This document shows, piece by piece, positions 16,712 to 25,753 of a DNA stretch of 43,706 nucleotides; the stretch's first letter is position 1; each line of letters opens with the position of its first letter. Where the stretch lies: NCBI GenBank assembly GCA_019235715.1, contig JAFAKE010000050.1:1-43706 (forward strand), in the 5' to 3' direction. This stretch comes from Vulcanimicrobiota bacterium. GTDB taxonomy: Bacteria; Vulcanimicrobiota; Vulcanimicrobiia; Eremiobacterales; Eremiobacteraceae. The position numbers were made by a program, and so were the translations under genes. Below the pieces are notes generated by a model, which did not search any database, was not told the DNA's origin, and saw only the letters and a list, made by a program, of their open reading frames with translations.

Positions 16712-16953
16712 CCGCCGGCCACCGGAGGCAGCAGCGCCAGTTCGTCGCCATCGTTGAGCGGCGTTTCCGGCGCGGCGTGTTCGCGGTTCACGGCGAAGGC
16801 GAGCGATTCGGATGCGGCCGCAAGATCGGGGTACTGAGCAGCCAGCGCGCGCAGTGCCGACGCCGCTGTCGAGCCATCGGGGACATCGGCGTTGATCGCC
16901 GACTGGCCGATACTCTCGCGTTGGGAAGCGAACAGCCGCACGTGTATGCGCAC
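16708..16953 (-). CDS. moaD: Molybdopterin synthase sulfur-carrier subunit MoaD
   Basis: An 81-residue ubiquitin-fold protein with a GTG start at 16953. It ends in PPVAGG; the C-terminal Gly-Gly is adenylated and then thiocarboxylated by MoeB. The ending DGDELALLPPVAGG is characteristic. It is translationally coupled to moaE by a 4-base overlap. No moeB or thiF activating enzyme is present in the window, so it and ThiS (28675) must use one encoded elsewhere. Confidence 0.93.
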   Translation of the reverse strand: MRIHVRLFASQRESIGQSAINADVPDGSTAASALRALAAQYPDLAAASESLAFAVNREHAAPETPLNDGDELALLPPVAGG

Positions 16954-17057
16954 AAATACGGATTACGGCGCAGCTACCGCCGGCCTCCTGGGTACGCTGA
17001 CTAGGAGTTGCCGGATACGATACTGTAGTGGCCGGGGCTCAAGGAGGAAACGACGCT

Positions 17058-17672
<615 letters not shown>

Positions 17673-17676
17673 ACGA

Positions 17677-18447
17677 GTGCCGGGGCTGCTGGACGGCAAG
17701 ACCGCCGTCGTCATGGGCGTCGCGAATCGCTGGAGCATCGCGACGTCCATTGCAAAAGCGCTGCACGGGCACGGCGCGCGCCTCGCGCTCACATACGAAG
17801 GCGAGCGCACCAAGGATGAAGTCGAAAAACTCGCGCGCGAACTCGGGCAAGGCCTCGCGCTGCATTGCGACGTCGCGAGTGACGACAGCATCGCATCGCT
17901 GCGCGCCGTACTCGAGTCCGAATACAAGCGCATCGACGTGATCGTGCACTCTCTTGCATTCGCCCGCAAGGAGGAGCTCGCCGGTAAGTACTTCGCCACC
18001 ACGCGTGACGGCTTTCGCATCGCGCTCGACATCAGCGCCTATTCGCTCGTCGCGCTGTGCCGGGAACTGGCACCCATCGTCGCGAGCGGCGGCTCGGTCA
18101 TGGCGATGACATATCTTGGCTCCGTGCGCGCGGTGTCGAACTACAATGTGATGGGCGTGGCCAAAGCGGCGCTTGAGGCCAGCGTACGCTATTGCGCGGT
18201 CGACATGGGCGAGCAAGGCGTGCGCGTGAATGCCATTTCGGCCGGGCCGATCAAGACCGCGTCAGCGCGTGCGGTCAGCGGTTTCAGCAACATCTTAGGA
18301 GAGGTCGCGCAGCGCGCGCCATTGCGGCGCAACGTCGGCGCAGAGGATGTCGGCAACGTCGCGGTGTTCCTGTCAAGCGATCTATCAAGCGCCGTCACCG
18401 GTCAAGTGATCTATGTCGATGCGGGCTACAGCATTGTCGGCGTCTGA
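17677..18447 (+). CDS. fabI: Enoyl-ACP reductase FabI
   Basis: A 256-residue SDR-family enzyme from GTG at 17677, which gives the usual GLLDGKTAVVMGVANRWSIA N-terminus. The active-site Tyr146, Tyr156 and Lys163 fall exactly at the E. coli FabI positions (MTYLG; SNYNVMGVAK). It performs the last reduction of each fatty-acid elongation cycle with NADH or NADPH. It starts 4 bases after the sod stop. The C-terminal DAGYSIVGV is typical. No other fatty-acid synthesis gene is nearby. Confidence 0.94.
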   Translation: MPGLLDGKTAVVMGVANRWSIATSIAKALHGHGARLALTYEGERTKDEVEKLARELGQGLALHCDVASDDSIASLRAVLESEYKRIDVIVHSLAFARKEELAGKYFATTRDGFRIALDISAYSLVALCRELAPIVASGGSVMAMTYLGSVRAVSNYNVMGVAKAALEASVRYCAVDMGEQGVRVNAISAGPIKTASARAVSGFSNILGEVAQRAPLRRNVGAEDVGNVAVFLSSDLSSAVTGQVIYVDAGYSIVGV

Positions 18448-18510
18448 ACGAGAGGGTGAACGCTGCCCGATGGACAACCTGAGGTGTCCGCGGGAGGGGA
18501 GTGATCGCTG

Positions 18511-18720
18511 ATGGGCCTGACGTGGCAAGATGTCGAAGACATCGGGTTCGAGCTCGCGCAGGCTCACCCGGACGAGAATCCGGATCAAGTGCCGATGCCG
18601 GAGCTGTTGCAGCTCGTGACCGACCTTGACGATTTCGAAGACGATCCCGAACGCGTCGACGAACCCACCTTGCAGCGCATCGCCGCCGCATGGCGCGAGG
18701 AGTTCGCGCAAAAGGCGTAA
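18511..18720 (+). CDS. iscX: Fe-S assembly protein IscX
   Basis: A 69-residue acidic protein matching IscX (YfhJ) along its length: MGLTWQDVEDIGFELA, then HPDENPDQVPMPELLQ and DLDDFEDDPERVDEPTL. IscX binds IscS and iron and tunes sulfur transfer during cluster assembly. In proteobacteria it ends the isc operon, but no other isc or suf gene is in this window. It sits between fabI and a Lon-N gene, with 3 bases to the latter. A GGGAGGGGAG site precedes it. Confidence 0.88.
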   Translation: MGLTWQDVEDIGFELAQAHPDENPDQVPMPELLQLVTDLDDFEDDPERVDEPTLQRIAAAWREEFAQKA

Positions 18721-18723
18721 CCC

Positions 18724-19392
18724 ATGACGCGCATCGGCCTCTTTCCGTTGCGCACGGTGCTCGTACCCGGCGCATCGCTGCGGCTGCACATTTTCGAAGA
18801 TAGGTATAAGAAGCTCATCGGCGGCTGTATCGAATCCGGCCAGCCGTTCGGCGTCCTCTTGGACCGCAATGGCAACGAAGTCGGCGATGACCTGGATCCC
18901 GCCCCGGTCGGAACGACGGCGAGTATCGCCGAGGTCGTCCACCTGGCGGACGGCCGTATGAACATCGTCACCCGCGGCGAGCAGCGCTTTCGCGTCGAGC
19001 GGGTCCTCACGAAGAAACCTTTTTGGACCGCTGCGGTATCCTATCTTGACGAACCGATCGGGCGTGGCGCCGCCGCGGCCATCCGCGCCATCGCCGCCGA
19101 GCGCTTCACGGATTACCTGCAGGCATTGCTCGCGCTGTTCGGACGCGAACTCGAAGACCTGCGGATGCCAGAGGACATCACCGCGTCATCGTACCTCATC
19201 GCCGATACGCTCCAAGTCGAGGGAGCCGTCAAACAGTCGCTGCTCGAAGCGCCGACGGCAGTCGAGCGCCTGCGCGCCGAGATCGTGCTGCTGGAAAGCG
19301 AGACGCAAAGGTTGCGCGCGACGGGCGCGTCGGGCCGGCGCTTAGCGCCCAGCGGCGACGAGCCGCTGCCCGTGCGCTTTTCTCTGAACTGA
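18724..19392 (+). CDS. Lon-N (LON substrate-binding) domain protein
   Basis: A 222-residue stand-alone Lon N-terminal domain: IGLFPLRTVLVPGASLRLHIFEDRYKKL at the start, then FGVLLDRNG, GTTASIAEV and RGEQRFRVER, and a helical bundle with SSYLIADTLQ and LLEAPTAVERL. There is no ATPase or protease domain. Such proteins are widespread and may bind unfolded substrates; no firm function is known. It begins 3 bases after iscX and a Nudix gene follows 11 bases on. The C-terminal 25 residues are Arg/Ser-rich and probably disordered. Confidence 0.87.
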   Translation: MTRIGLFPLRTVLVPGASLRLHIFEDRYKKLIGGCIESGQPFGVLLDRNGNEVGDDLDPAPVGTTASIAEVVHLADGRMNIVTRGEQRFRVERVLTKKPFWTAAVSYLDEPIGRGAAAAIRAIAAERFTDYLQALLALFGRELEDLRMPEDITASSYLIADTLQVEGAVKQSLLEAPTAVERLRAEIVLLESETQRLRATGASGRRLAPSGDEPLPVRFSLN

Positions 19393-19403
19393 TCGCCCTG
19401 CCT

Positions 19404-19973
19404 ATGCACGAGGTGACGATCGCGGGGTTGCGCGAGCGCCTGCGCGCGCGCGCGTCGACGCGCTTGCATGAACCGGGGACGCGCAGCGCCGCGGTGCTGG
19501 TGACGCTCGCCGGCGCAGACGGCGATCTGTCCCTTGTATGCTTCGAGCGCACGCACGAAGTCGCCGAGCATAAGGGCGAGATCTGTTTCCCGGGAGGTTC
19601 GGTCGAGTTGGCGGACGCCGACGCGATCGACGCTGCGCTGCGCGAGGCGCACGAAGAACTCGGATTGCCGCGCGACCAAGTCGATGTATTAGGCACGCTC
19701 GATGACGTGCACACATCGGTTTCGAATTACGTGATCACGCCGGTCGTGGGACACTTGACGCACCTGCCGGCGCTCGTTCCCGACCCCCTCGAGGTCGCGC
19801 GGCCCGTCGTCGTGGCGTTGGCGGAGCTGATGAAGCCCGGCGTCGAAGGAGTCGAATGGCGCGAATGGCGCGGAGTGCAGCGCAAGATCTACTATTATCC
19901 CGTTGCCGGTGGGCGCATTTGGGGGGCGACGGCGCGCATCGTACACAACTTGTTGGCGGTATGGAGACGATGA
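19404..19973 (+). CDS. Nudix hydrolase, CoA pyrophosphatase type (NudL-like)
   Basis: A 189-residue Nudix protein. The CoA-type signature GEICFPGGSVE precedes the Nudix box that ends LREAHEELGLP. HEVAEHKGEICFPGG is the layout seen in NudL/UPF0035 CoA pyrophosphatases. These split CoA or oxidised CoA to 4'-phosphopantetheine and 3',5'-ADP. It lies in the close-packed run after the Lon-N gene, 17 bases before the Clp ATPase. The exact substrate within the Nudix family is an inference. Confidence 0.88.
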   Translation: MHEVTIAGLRERLRARASTRLHEPGTRSAAVLVTLAGADGDLSLVCFERTHEVAEHKGEICFPGGSVELADADAIDAALREAHEELGLPRDQVDVLGTLDDVHTSVSNYVITPVVGHLTHLPALVPDPLEVARPVVVALAELMKPGVEGVEWREWRGVQRKIYYYPVAGGRIWGATARIVHNLLAVWRR

Positions 19974-19990
19974 AGAAGGTCAGCATCTAG

Positions 19991-21991
19991 ATGAGTGCGC
20001 TCAAGCTGTGCGAGCGCTGCGGCAAGCAGCCGGCGTCGGGCGCGACGCCGACATTTCGCAACGGACGCTTTACCGTGACGAGTCTGTGCGCGCAGTGCAT
20101 GGCCGCGAACAACAAGGACGCGATGCAATGGATGGGTGGCGCGGCGCTCGCGGCGCTCGCCCTGGGCGTCGGCGCGGTACTCGTCGGCGACCAAATCGCG
20201 CGCGCTAAACGGGACGAATCAGGCACGCCTGTCATGGGCTCGCCGCAGCCGGCGCGCACGATGGGCTTCGGCGGAGCAGGCCGCACGCCGACACTCAATG
20301 CGTTCTCGCGCGATCTCAGCCGGCAAGCGGTTGAAGGCCGTCTCGATCCGGTGATCGGCCGCGATGTCGAGATCAATCGCATCGTACGCATCCTCGCGCG
20401 GCGCACTAAGAACAATCCGGTGCTCATCGGCGACGCCGGCGTCGGCAAGACCGCGATCGTTGAGGGACTGGCGCAGCGCATCGTGCGCGGCGACGTGCCG
20501 CGTGCGCTTGCCGGAAAGCGCATCCTCGCGCTGACGCTCGCCGGCGTGGTCGCCGGCACGAAGTATCGCGGCGAATTCGAAGCGCGGCTGCATCGCATGC
20601 TCGAAGAGCTGGCGCGCGCGAGCGACGTGATCGTCTTCATCGACGAGCTGCACACGATCGTCGGCGCCGGCAGCGCCGAAGGCTCGACCGTCGACGCCGC
20701 CAACATGCTCAAGCCCGCGCTCGCACGCGGAGAGATCCGTTGCATCGGCGCGACGACGTTTGACGAGTACCGCCGCTACATCGAAAGCGATGAGGCGCTG
20801 GAGCGCCGCTTCGCGCCGATCGTCATCGACGAGCCGTCGCCCGAGAGCGCGCTTGCGATGCTGCGCGGCAGCCGCGCGCGCTACGAGACGCACCACGGCG
20901 TACGCATCGCGGACTCGGCGCTCGCTTCGGCGATTTCGCTATCGTCACGTTACATCGCCGATCGCAACCTGCCTGACAAGGCGTTCGACGTGCTCGATGA
21001 GGCCTCTGCGCTGGTCGCGCTGCGCGGCGGCACCGATGTCGGCCCGAACGACATCGCGCGCGTCGTGGCAGGCTGGACGGGCATTCCGGTCGAGACGGTC
21101 GCCGGCGCAGAAGCGGCGCGTCTGGTGAATTTCGAGGCGCTGCTACGCGAGCGCGTCGTCGGACAAGACGACGCCGTGCGCGCTGTCGCCGAAGCGGTGC
21201 GCCGCGGGCGCGCCGGCATGAAAGAGCATCGCGGGCCGATGGGCGCGTTGCTGCTCGTCGGCCCCAGCGGCGTCGGCAAGACCGAACTCGCGCGCGCGAC
21301 CGCGGCGGCGCTGTTCGGCAGCGACGACGCGCTCGTGCGCTTCGACATGTCCGAATTCGCCGCCGCGCAGTCGGCGACGCGCTTGATCGGCGCGCCGCGC
21401 GGATATGCCGGGCACGAGCGCGCCGGCGAGCTGACCGAGGCCGTCCGCCGCAGACCCTATAGCGTGCTGCTCTTCGACGACATCGATCGCGCGCACCCTG
21501 AAGTGCTCGACCTGCTGCTGCAGCTGCTCGACGACGGCCGTCTGACCGATTCCAATTCGCGCACGGTGGATTTCCGCAACACGTTGGTGATCTTGACCGC
21601 GAATGCGCCGGCCGGCAGCGACCTCTCCCAGCTCGGCGCACAGTTCTCGCACGAGCTCGTCAACCGGCTTGACGACGCCGTCGCGTTCCATCAGCTCGGA
21701 CGTGAAGACATCCGCGCGATCGCTGCGCGCCACGTGAAGAACGTCATCGCGGCCGCAGCCGAAAAGGGCATCAGCGTGCAGATGTCGGACGCCGCCCTGG
21801 ACGCGATCGCCGCTGAGGCTGACGATCAGCGTCAAGGCGCGCGCTTGGTCCGCCGTGTGATCGAGCGGCGCTTGAGCGCGCCGCTCGCTAAAGGCGTGCT
21901 CGCCGGCGACTTCGCGCGCGGTAAGACCGTGCGCGTCGACGTCGCACCACGCGGTGAGCTGGATCTGAAGCTATGCGATTCGCCGTCCTGA
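19991..21991 (+). CDS. Clp-type double AAA+ ATPase with N-terminal zinc finger and membrane helix
   Basis: A 666-residue protein. Instead of a Clp-N domain it begins with two CxxC pairs (Cys7/10 and Cys33/36, a likely zinc knuckle) and a hydrophobic helix at about 48-68. Both AAA+ modules follow. NBD1 has GDAGVGKT (147-154), pore loop KYRG (191-194), Walker B Asp218-Glu219 and ERRF. NBD2 has GPSGVGKT (424-431), pore loop GYAG (471-474) and LNR-type finger VNRLDD. In NBD2 the Walker B Glu is Asp (Asp496-Asp497). There is no ClpB/ClpC middle domain between the modules, and no clear IGF/IGL/LGF loop for ClpP docking in NBD2. Probably a membrane-tethered unfoldase; whether it feeds ClpP is doubtful. 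It overlaps yciI by 19 bases. Confidence 0.85.
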   Translation: MSALKLCERCGKQPASGATPTFRNGRFTVTSLCAQCMAANNKDAMQWMGGAALAALALGVGAVLVGDQIARAKRDESGTPVMGSPQPARTMGFGGAGRTPTLNAFSRDLSRQAVEGRLDPVIGRDVEINRIVRILARRTKNNPVLIGDAGVGKTAIVEGLAQRIVRGDVPRALAGKRILALTLAGVVAGTKYRGEFEARLHRMLEELARASDVIVFIDELHTIVGAGSAEGSTVDAANMLKPALARGEIRCIGATTFDEYRRYIESDEALERRFAPIVIDEPSPESALAMLRGSRARYETHHGVRIADSALASAISLSSRYIADRNLPDKAFDVLDEASALVALRGGTDVGPNDIARVVAGWTGIPVETVAGAEAARLVNFEALLRERVVGQDDAVRAVAEAVRRGRAGMKEHRGPMGALLLVGPSGVGKTELARATAAALFGSDDALVRFDMSEFAAAQSATRLIGAPRGYAGHERAGELTEAVRRRPYSVLLFDDIDRAHPEVLDLLLQLLDDGRLTDSNSRTVDFRNTLVILTANAPAGSDLSQLGAQFSHELVNRLDDAVAFHQLGREDIRAIAARHVKNVIAAAAEKGISVQMSDAALDAIAAEADDQRQGARLVRRVIERRLSAPLAKGVLAGDFARGKTVRVDVAPRGELDLKLCDSPS

Positions 21992-22242
21992 TCAATTACA
22001 CCGACCCGGCCGGCCGCGAGCGCGCGCTGCCGGCACATCGCGAATACCTTGCCAAAGGGCGCGAGCAGGGCATCGTCATCGAGTCCGGTCCGTTCGCCGA
22101 CGGTAAGGGCGGCATGTATCTGTTAGAAGTCGCGGACAGCTCCGCTGCGCACGCCTTCGTCGAGGCCGACCCCTACCGCACCGACGGCAAGCTTGAGCTC
22201 ATCGTGCGTGAGTGGAACAGCGTGCAAGGACCCAAGCGCTGA
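21973..22242 (+). CDS. YciI-like protein
   Basis: An 89-residue protein of the YciI ferredoxin-like (alpha-beta barrel) family: MRFAVLINYTDPAGRERALPAHREYL, then GIVIESGPFADGKGG, VADSSAAHAFVEADPY and a final REW. The His in AHREYL and the Asp in DPY are the conserved polar pair of the family, proposed as catalytic in dehalogenase-like members. It overlaps the Clp gene by 19 bases in another frame and ends 1 base before the next ATG, so it is part of the same transcript. Substrate unknown. Confidence 0.87.
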   Translation: MRFAVLINYTDPAGRERALPAHREYLAKGREQGIVIESGPFADGKGGMYLLEVADSSAAHAFVEADPYRTDGKLELIVREWNSVQGPKR

Positions 22243-22243
22243 C

Positions 22244-23026
22244 ATGATCGCTCAGTTCGACGCGGTCAAAGAAGTGACCGACTCGTTCAACAAACTGTTC
22301 AAGGGGTACAACTGGCTGCTGGGCGGGCCATCAGTCGCGGGCGGCTTCCTGCTCGGAATCATCTTTTTCGTGGCGATCGCGGCGACCGTGTTGCCCACGT
22401 TTTGGAAAGCGATCATTTCGCAAGGACAAGTGCCGGAGATGTCGCCGGCACAAGTCGTCTTCATGGCGGTCGGTTTCACGATCGCGATCATCGGAGCGAT
22501 CATCGTAAGCGCGTTCACCTACGGTTGGACGCTGGCCGCCGCCGAGCCGGTGTGGTTAGGACGCGAGCCCGCTTTCGATCGAGGCTTCAACCGTGCTGCG
22601 GCGAAACTGCTGACGCTCGTCGCGTTCTTGTTGGTGGTCGCGTTCATCAGCCTGCTGACGGTGATCACCGTGGTCGGCCCGGTCATCATCGCCGTGCTGA
22701 CCATCTACGGCCCGTGCTTCATTCTGTTTCGAAACCGCTCAGCGTTCGAAGCGCTCGGCGACACCTTCAAGCTCGCGAGCGAGAACATCGGACCCACGAT
22801 CGTGCTGGTGCTCGCGTTCGTCGCCGTCTATATGGCGGGCTTTATGGCGATCTTCATCGTCAGCCTCGTGCCGCTGATGGGACTCATCGGCATTCCGCTG
22901 CAGTTCGCTTTCCAGTGGCTGGCCAGCGGATGGGTCGCGCTCGCAATCGTCCGCTTCTACGATCTGCTTCTGACCGGCAGAGGGAGCGAGCCGCCGTATC
23001 CGCTCGTTCCCCAGACGCGCGTCTAG
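22244..23026 (+). CDS. Polytopic membrane protein, unknown (paralog of the gene at 25754)
   Basis: A 260-residue protein with about five to six membrane helices, from ATG at 22244. It begins with a soluble amphipathic stretch (AQFDAVKEVTDSFNKLF) before the first helix, and has the cytosolic motif AAAEPVWLGREPAFDRGFNRA between helices. The same blocks recur in the minus-strand protein at 25754-26563 (AQFDAVAELTGTFKTLF; AAAEPVWKGGDP with GGGFNRA), so the two are paralogs about 2.7 kb apart. I do not recognise the family. It is the last gene of the run that includes fabI, iscX and the Clp ATPase, and overlaps the aldolase gene end by 4 bases. Confidence 0.7.
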   Translation: MIAQFDAVKEVTDSFNKLFKGYNWLLGGPSVAGGFLLGIIFFVAIAATVLPTFWKAIISQGQVPEMSPAQVVFMAVGFTIAIIGAIIVSAFTYGWTLAAAEPVWLGREPAFDRGFNRAAAKLLTLVAFLLVVAFISLLTVITVVGPVIIAVLTIYGPCFILFRNRSAFEALGDTFKLASENIGPTIVLVLAFVAVYMAGFMAIFIVSLVPLMGLIGIPLQFAFQWLASGWVALAIVRFYDLLLTGRGSEPPYPLVPQTRV

Positions 23027-23928
23027 GCCGAGTACGCCTCGAGCATCTTGTGGATGCGCGACGTGATCTCCAGTGAGTCATCCCACTTGCGCTGCCACAG
23101 ATTGCGTCCGAAGATCAGTCCGGTCACGCCGGCGTCCATCGCGAGGCGCGCCTTGTGCAGCAGATCCTCATCGCCGACCTTGCTGCCGCCCGAGATCAAG
23201 ACGAGGGTACGACCGGCCGACTTGACCACCTTGCGTATCGCATCTTCCTCTGAGAGGTTAAGCGTGTTGTAGGGCTTGGGTTGCTTCTCGAGATTGTCGC
23301 CGACCTTGGGGACGTTGAGTTTGACGACATCCGCGCCGAATTCGCAAGCCAGTCGCGCCGCATAATCGACGGCGTAGAGCGAGTCCTGACCGCCCTTTTC
23401 TTTGATCGCTTTGCCGCGCGGGTACGACCAGACCACGAGCGGCATTCCGTAGCGCTCGCAATCCTGACGCACACCGTCCAGCTGCGCGATATCTTCGGCC
23501 TGTCGCGGACTGCCGACGTAGAGCGTGTAGCCGACCGCATCGGCGCCCAAGCGCACCGCATCCTCGACGCTCGAGGTCATCGGCGAGAACGGGTCCTCAT
23601 CGGATGGGATGTTCGTCTTGCCATTGATTTTAAGCAGCAACGGTATTTTGCCGGCGTACGGCCCGAAATATTTCTCGGCAAGCCCGATGTGGCACGCTAC
23701 GCCCGAGTATTTGCCCTCAATCGCGAGGCGGAAGATATAATCTTGGTCGATGCTGTCCGGATTATCGAAGAAGTCCACGGGGCCGTGCTCGATGCCTTGA
23801 TCGATCGGCAAGAACAGCAAGGTGCCATTGGCGGGGCCGTATTCGTAAAGGAGACGATACAGCCGCGCGCGCTTTCCCGGTGACAGGCGAAGATCGTCGA
23901 TCGTCGGACGGCGGACCAAGGTCTGCAT
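23023..23928 (-). CDS. Fructose-bisphosphate aldolase, class I (DhnA/archaeal type)
   Basis: A 301-residue TIM-barrel enzyme of the DeoC/LacD-like class I aldolases. LLFLPIDQGIEHGP near the N-terminus, VVWSYPRG, the Schiff-base Lys203 in DVVKLNVPK, and LISGGSKVGDEDLL with TGLIFGRNLWQR are all present. GGAGG lies 6 bases before the ATG. It cleaves or forms fructose 1,6-bisphosphate in glycolysis or gluconeogenesis. It stands alone on the minus strand, divergent from the ferredoxin-NADP reductase gene (81 bases between). Confidence 0.9.
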   Translation of the reverse strand: MQTLVRRPTIDDLRLSPGKRARLYRLLYEYGPANGTLLFLPIDQGIEHGPVDFFDNPDSIDQDYIFRLAIEGKYSGVACHIGLAEKYFGPYAGKIPLLLKINGKTNIPSDEDPFSPMTSSVEDAVRLGADAVGYTLYVGSPRQAEDIAQLDGVRQDCERYGMPLVVWSYPRGKAIKEKGGQDSLYAVDYAARLACEFGADVVKLNVPKVGDNLEKQPKPYNTLNLSEEDAIRKVVKSAGRTLVLISGGSKVGDEDLLHKARLAMDAGVTGLIFGRNLWQRKWDDSLEITSRIHKMLEAYSA

Positions 23929-24009
23929 GGGTGGCCTCCAAGAGCTCGGAATGAAGCGGTCAGATGAATTCGCCTGCTACCGGCTCGGGCCTGCGACGCG
24001 GCGAGAAGA

Positions 24010-25053
24010 ATGCGGCTTGCCGCGTCAAAACAATCATTCGTGGAACTTTACGATATCACCGTCATTGGCGGCGGTCCGACGGGGCTCTTCGCGCTGTTCT
24101 ACGCCGGCATGCGCGGCGCGAAAGCGAAGGTCATCGATGCGCTGCCCGAGCTCGGAGGCCAGCTGTACGCGCTCTACCCTGAAAAGTATATCTATGACAT
24201 GCCCGGCATTCCGGCGATCACGGGCCAGGCGCTCGTCGATGCGTGCGTCGAGCAAGCCTTTCAGTGGCCGCATACCAAGTGTCTTGAAGAGCGTGTCGTG
24301 CACGTCGAACGCTTGCCCGATAACACGATCAAGATCATCACCGACAGGGCGGAGCATGCGAGCCGCACCGTGATTCTCGCGAGCGGCATCGGCGCGTTCA
24401 AACCGCGCAAGCTCGCAGCGCCGACCGCAGAGGCGTTCGAAAACAAGGGGCTTTCGTATTACGCGCGCAGTTTCGATGAGTATTCGGGCAAACACGTCGT
24501 CGTCGTCGGCGGCGGCGACTCCGCAGTCGACTACGCACTGGCGATCGGGCCCAAAGCGGCGTCGCTGGCTGTCGTGCACCGCTCGGCTTTCCGGGCGCAT
24601 CCGCACTCGGTCGAGCAGTTGCGTGCATCCGGCGCAAAACTCTATCAGCCCGAGTACGAGATCAAGGAAGTGCATGGAGACGGGACGCTTGCGGGCGTCA
24701 CCATCCATCAGACCAAGACAAAAGAAGAGTTGCTGCTCGAATGCGACGCCGTGCTGTGCGCGCTCGGCTTCGTTTCCGACCTGGGCGAGCTTAAGAAATG
24801 GGGCATCGAGCTTGACGGCAACGGCATCAAGGTGGATACCGACACGCAAGAGACGAGCGTGAAAGGCATTTACGCCGCGGGCGACGTCGTGCAACATCCG
24901 GGTAAGCTGAAGCTGATCGCATGCGGCACGTCTGAGGCGGCCATCGCGGTCAATCAAGCGATGAACTACATGGATCCAACGCAGAAAGTCCAGCCGGTGC
25001 ATTCGAGCAATCTCACGCTTCCCATATCTGCAAAGGTCGGCGCCCAGCCATGA
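24010..25053 (+). CDS. Ferredoxin--NADP(+) reductase, thioredoxin-reductase-like type
   Basis: A 347-residue two-dinucleotide-domain flavoprotein. The FAD loop is TVIGGGPTGLFALFYAG and the NAD(P)H loop VVVVGGGDSAVDYAL; FAD-end GIYAAGDV is near the C-terminus. The CxxC of thioredoxin reductase is absent; that region reads YYARSFD. This identifies the FNR2 type found in Bacillus YumC and green sulfur bacteria, which moves electrons between ferredoxin and NADP. The start may instead be GTG at 24040, which better matches the family N-terminus. It overlaps the next gene by ATGA. The ferredoxin partner is not in the window. Confidence 0.88.
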   Translation: MRLAASKQSFVELYDITVIGGGPTGLFALFYAGMRGAKAKVIDALPELGGQLYALYPEKYIYDMPGIPAITGQALVDACVEQAFQWPHTKCLEERVVHVERLPDNTIKIITDRAEHASRTVILASGIGAFKPRKLAAPTAEAFENKGLSYYARSFDEYSGKHVVVVGGGDSAVDYALAIGPKAASLAVVHRSAFRAHPHSVEQLRASGAKLYQPEYEIKEVHGDGTLAGVTIHQTKTKEELLLECDAVLCALGFVSDLGELKKWGIELDGNGIKVDTDTQETSVKGIYAAGDVVQHPGKLKLIACGTSEAAIAVNQAMNYMDPTQKVQPVHSSNLTLPISAKVGAQP

Positions 25054-25685
25054 TCGTGTTCGCCCCGCTCATCCTCGCCGCGGCGCTGCATGCGGCACCG
25101 AGCAGCGGCGCGGCGGCCGTGCTGCACAAGATGGCGGCGGCCAACTCGTGGGTGAAGACCTACAAAGTACGCATCCACTTCGATGCCAAGGTGCACAGCT
25201 TCGTCAGCCTGCCGTTGCAGCTCAACGCGACGCTCTACTACAAGCAGCCCGACAAGATGCAGATCGTCTTCGATTCGGTGCCATCACTGGCCAAGCAATT
25301 CCAAAACTTCTATGCATCCACCGGCACGCCGCAGACCTGGCCCAAAACGTACGTCGTCACCTTGGAGCCGAGCGATTCGCCCGACACGAATACCGTCACG
25401 CTGCGCCTGCGGCCGCGTTCGGACAGCAACCTCGATTATGCGCTCATGACCGTCGACACCACGTCATACGGCGTCATCACGCAGCAATGGATGTACAAGG
25501 ACGGCTCGAACATCAACGTCTCGCAATCCAACGAGAGCGGTCCGAAGTACGTGTTGCCCGATCGCCAGGAAGGCGATTTCCATTTTCCCCGATATCGTGC
25601 GCACGTGATCGCGGACTACGACGAGTACGATATCAACGTTCCGATCCCCGATTCGGTCTTCAACAAGCAGACGCAGCAGCAATAG
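25050..25685 (+). CDS. LolA-like secreted protein
   Basis: A 211-residue protein with a short signal peptide (about 18-22 residues, ending near HAAPSSGA). The mature part has VLHKMAAANSWVKTYKVRIHFDAKV, LNATLYYKQPDKMQIVF and further beta strands, like the half-barrel of LolA/LppX outer-membrane lipoprotein carriers. It may carry a lipid or lipoprotein in the periplasm. It is translationally coupled (ATGA) to the ferredoxin reductase gene, an odd pairing. It lacks the extra marks needed to call it LolA itself. Confidence 0.62.
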   Translation: MIVFAPLILAAALHAAPSSGAAAVLHKMAAANSWVKTYKVRIHFDAKVHSFVSLPLQLNATLYYKQPDKMQIVFDSVPSLAKQFQNFYASTGTPQTWPKTYVVTLEPSDSPDTNTVTLRLRPRSDSNLDYALMTVDTTSYGVITQQWMYKDGSNINVSQSNESGPKYVLPDRQEGDFHFPRYRAHVIADYDEYDINVPIPDSVFNKQTQQQ

Positions 25686-25707
25686 AGAGTCCAGCAGAAA
25701 AGAAGAA

Positions 25708-25729
25708 CCCCGCCCTCGAGAGGGCGGGG
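25708..25729. terminator. Hairpin between convergent genes
   Basis: CCCCGCCCT (25708-25716) pairs with AGGGCGGGG (25721-25729) around CGAG. There is no T-run. It lies between two convergent genes and is likely a two-way terminator of the weak, U-poor kind seen at 8978. Confidence 0.55.
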
Positions 25730-25753
25730 CTACAACCCCTTAGCCGGACGCTC

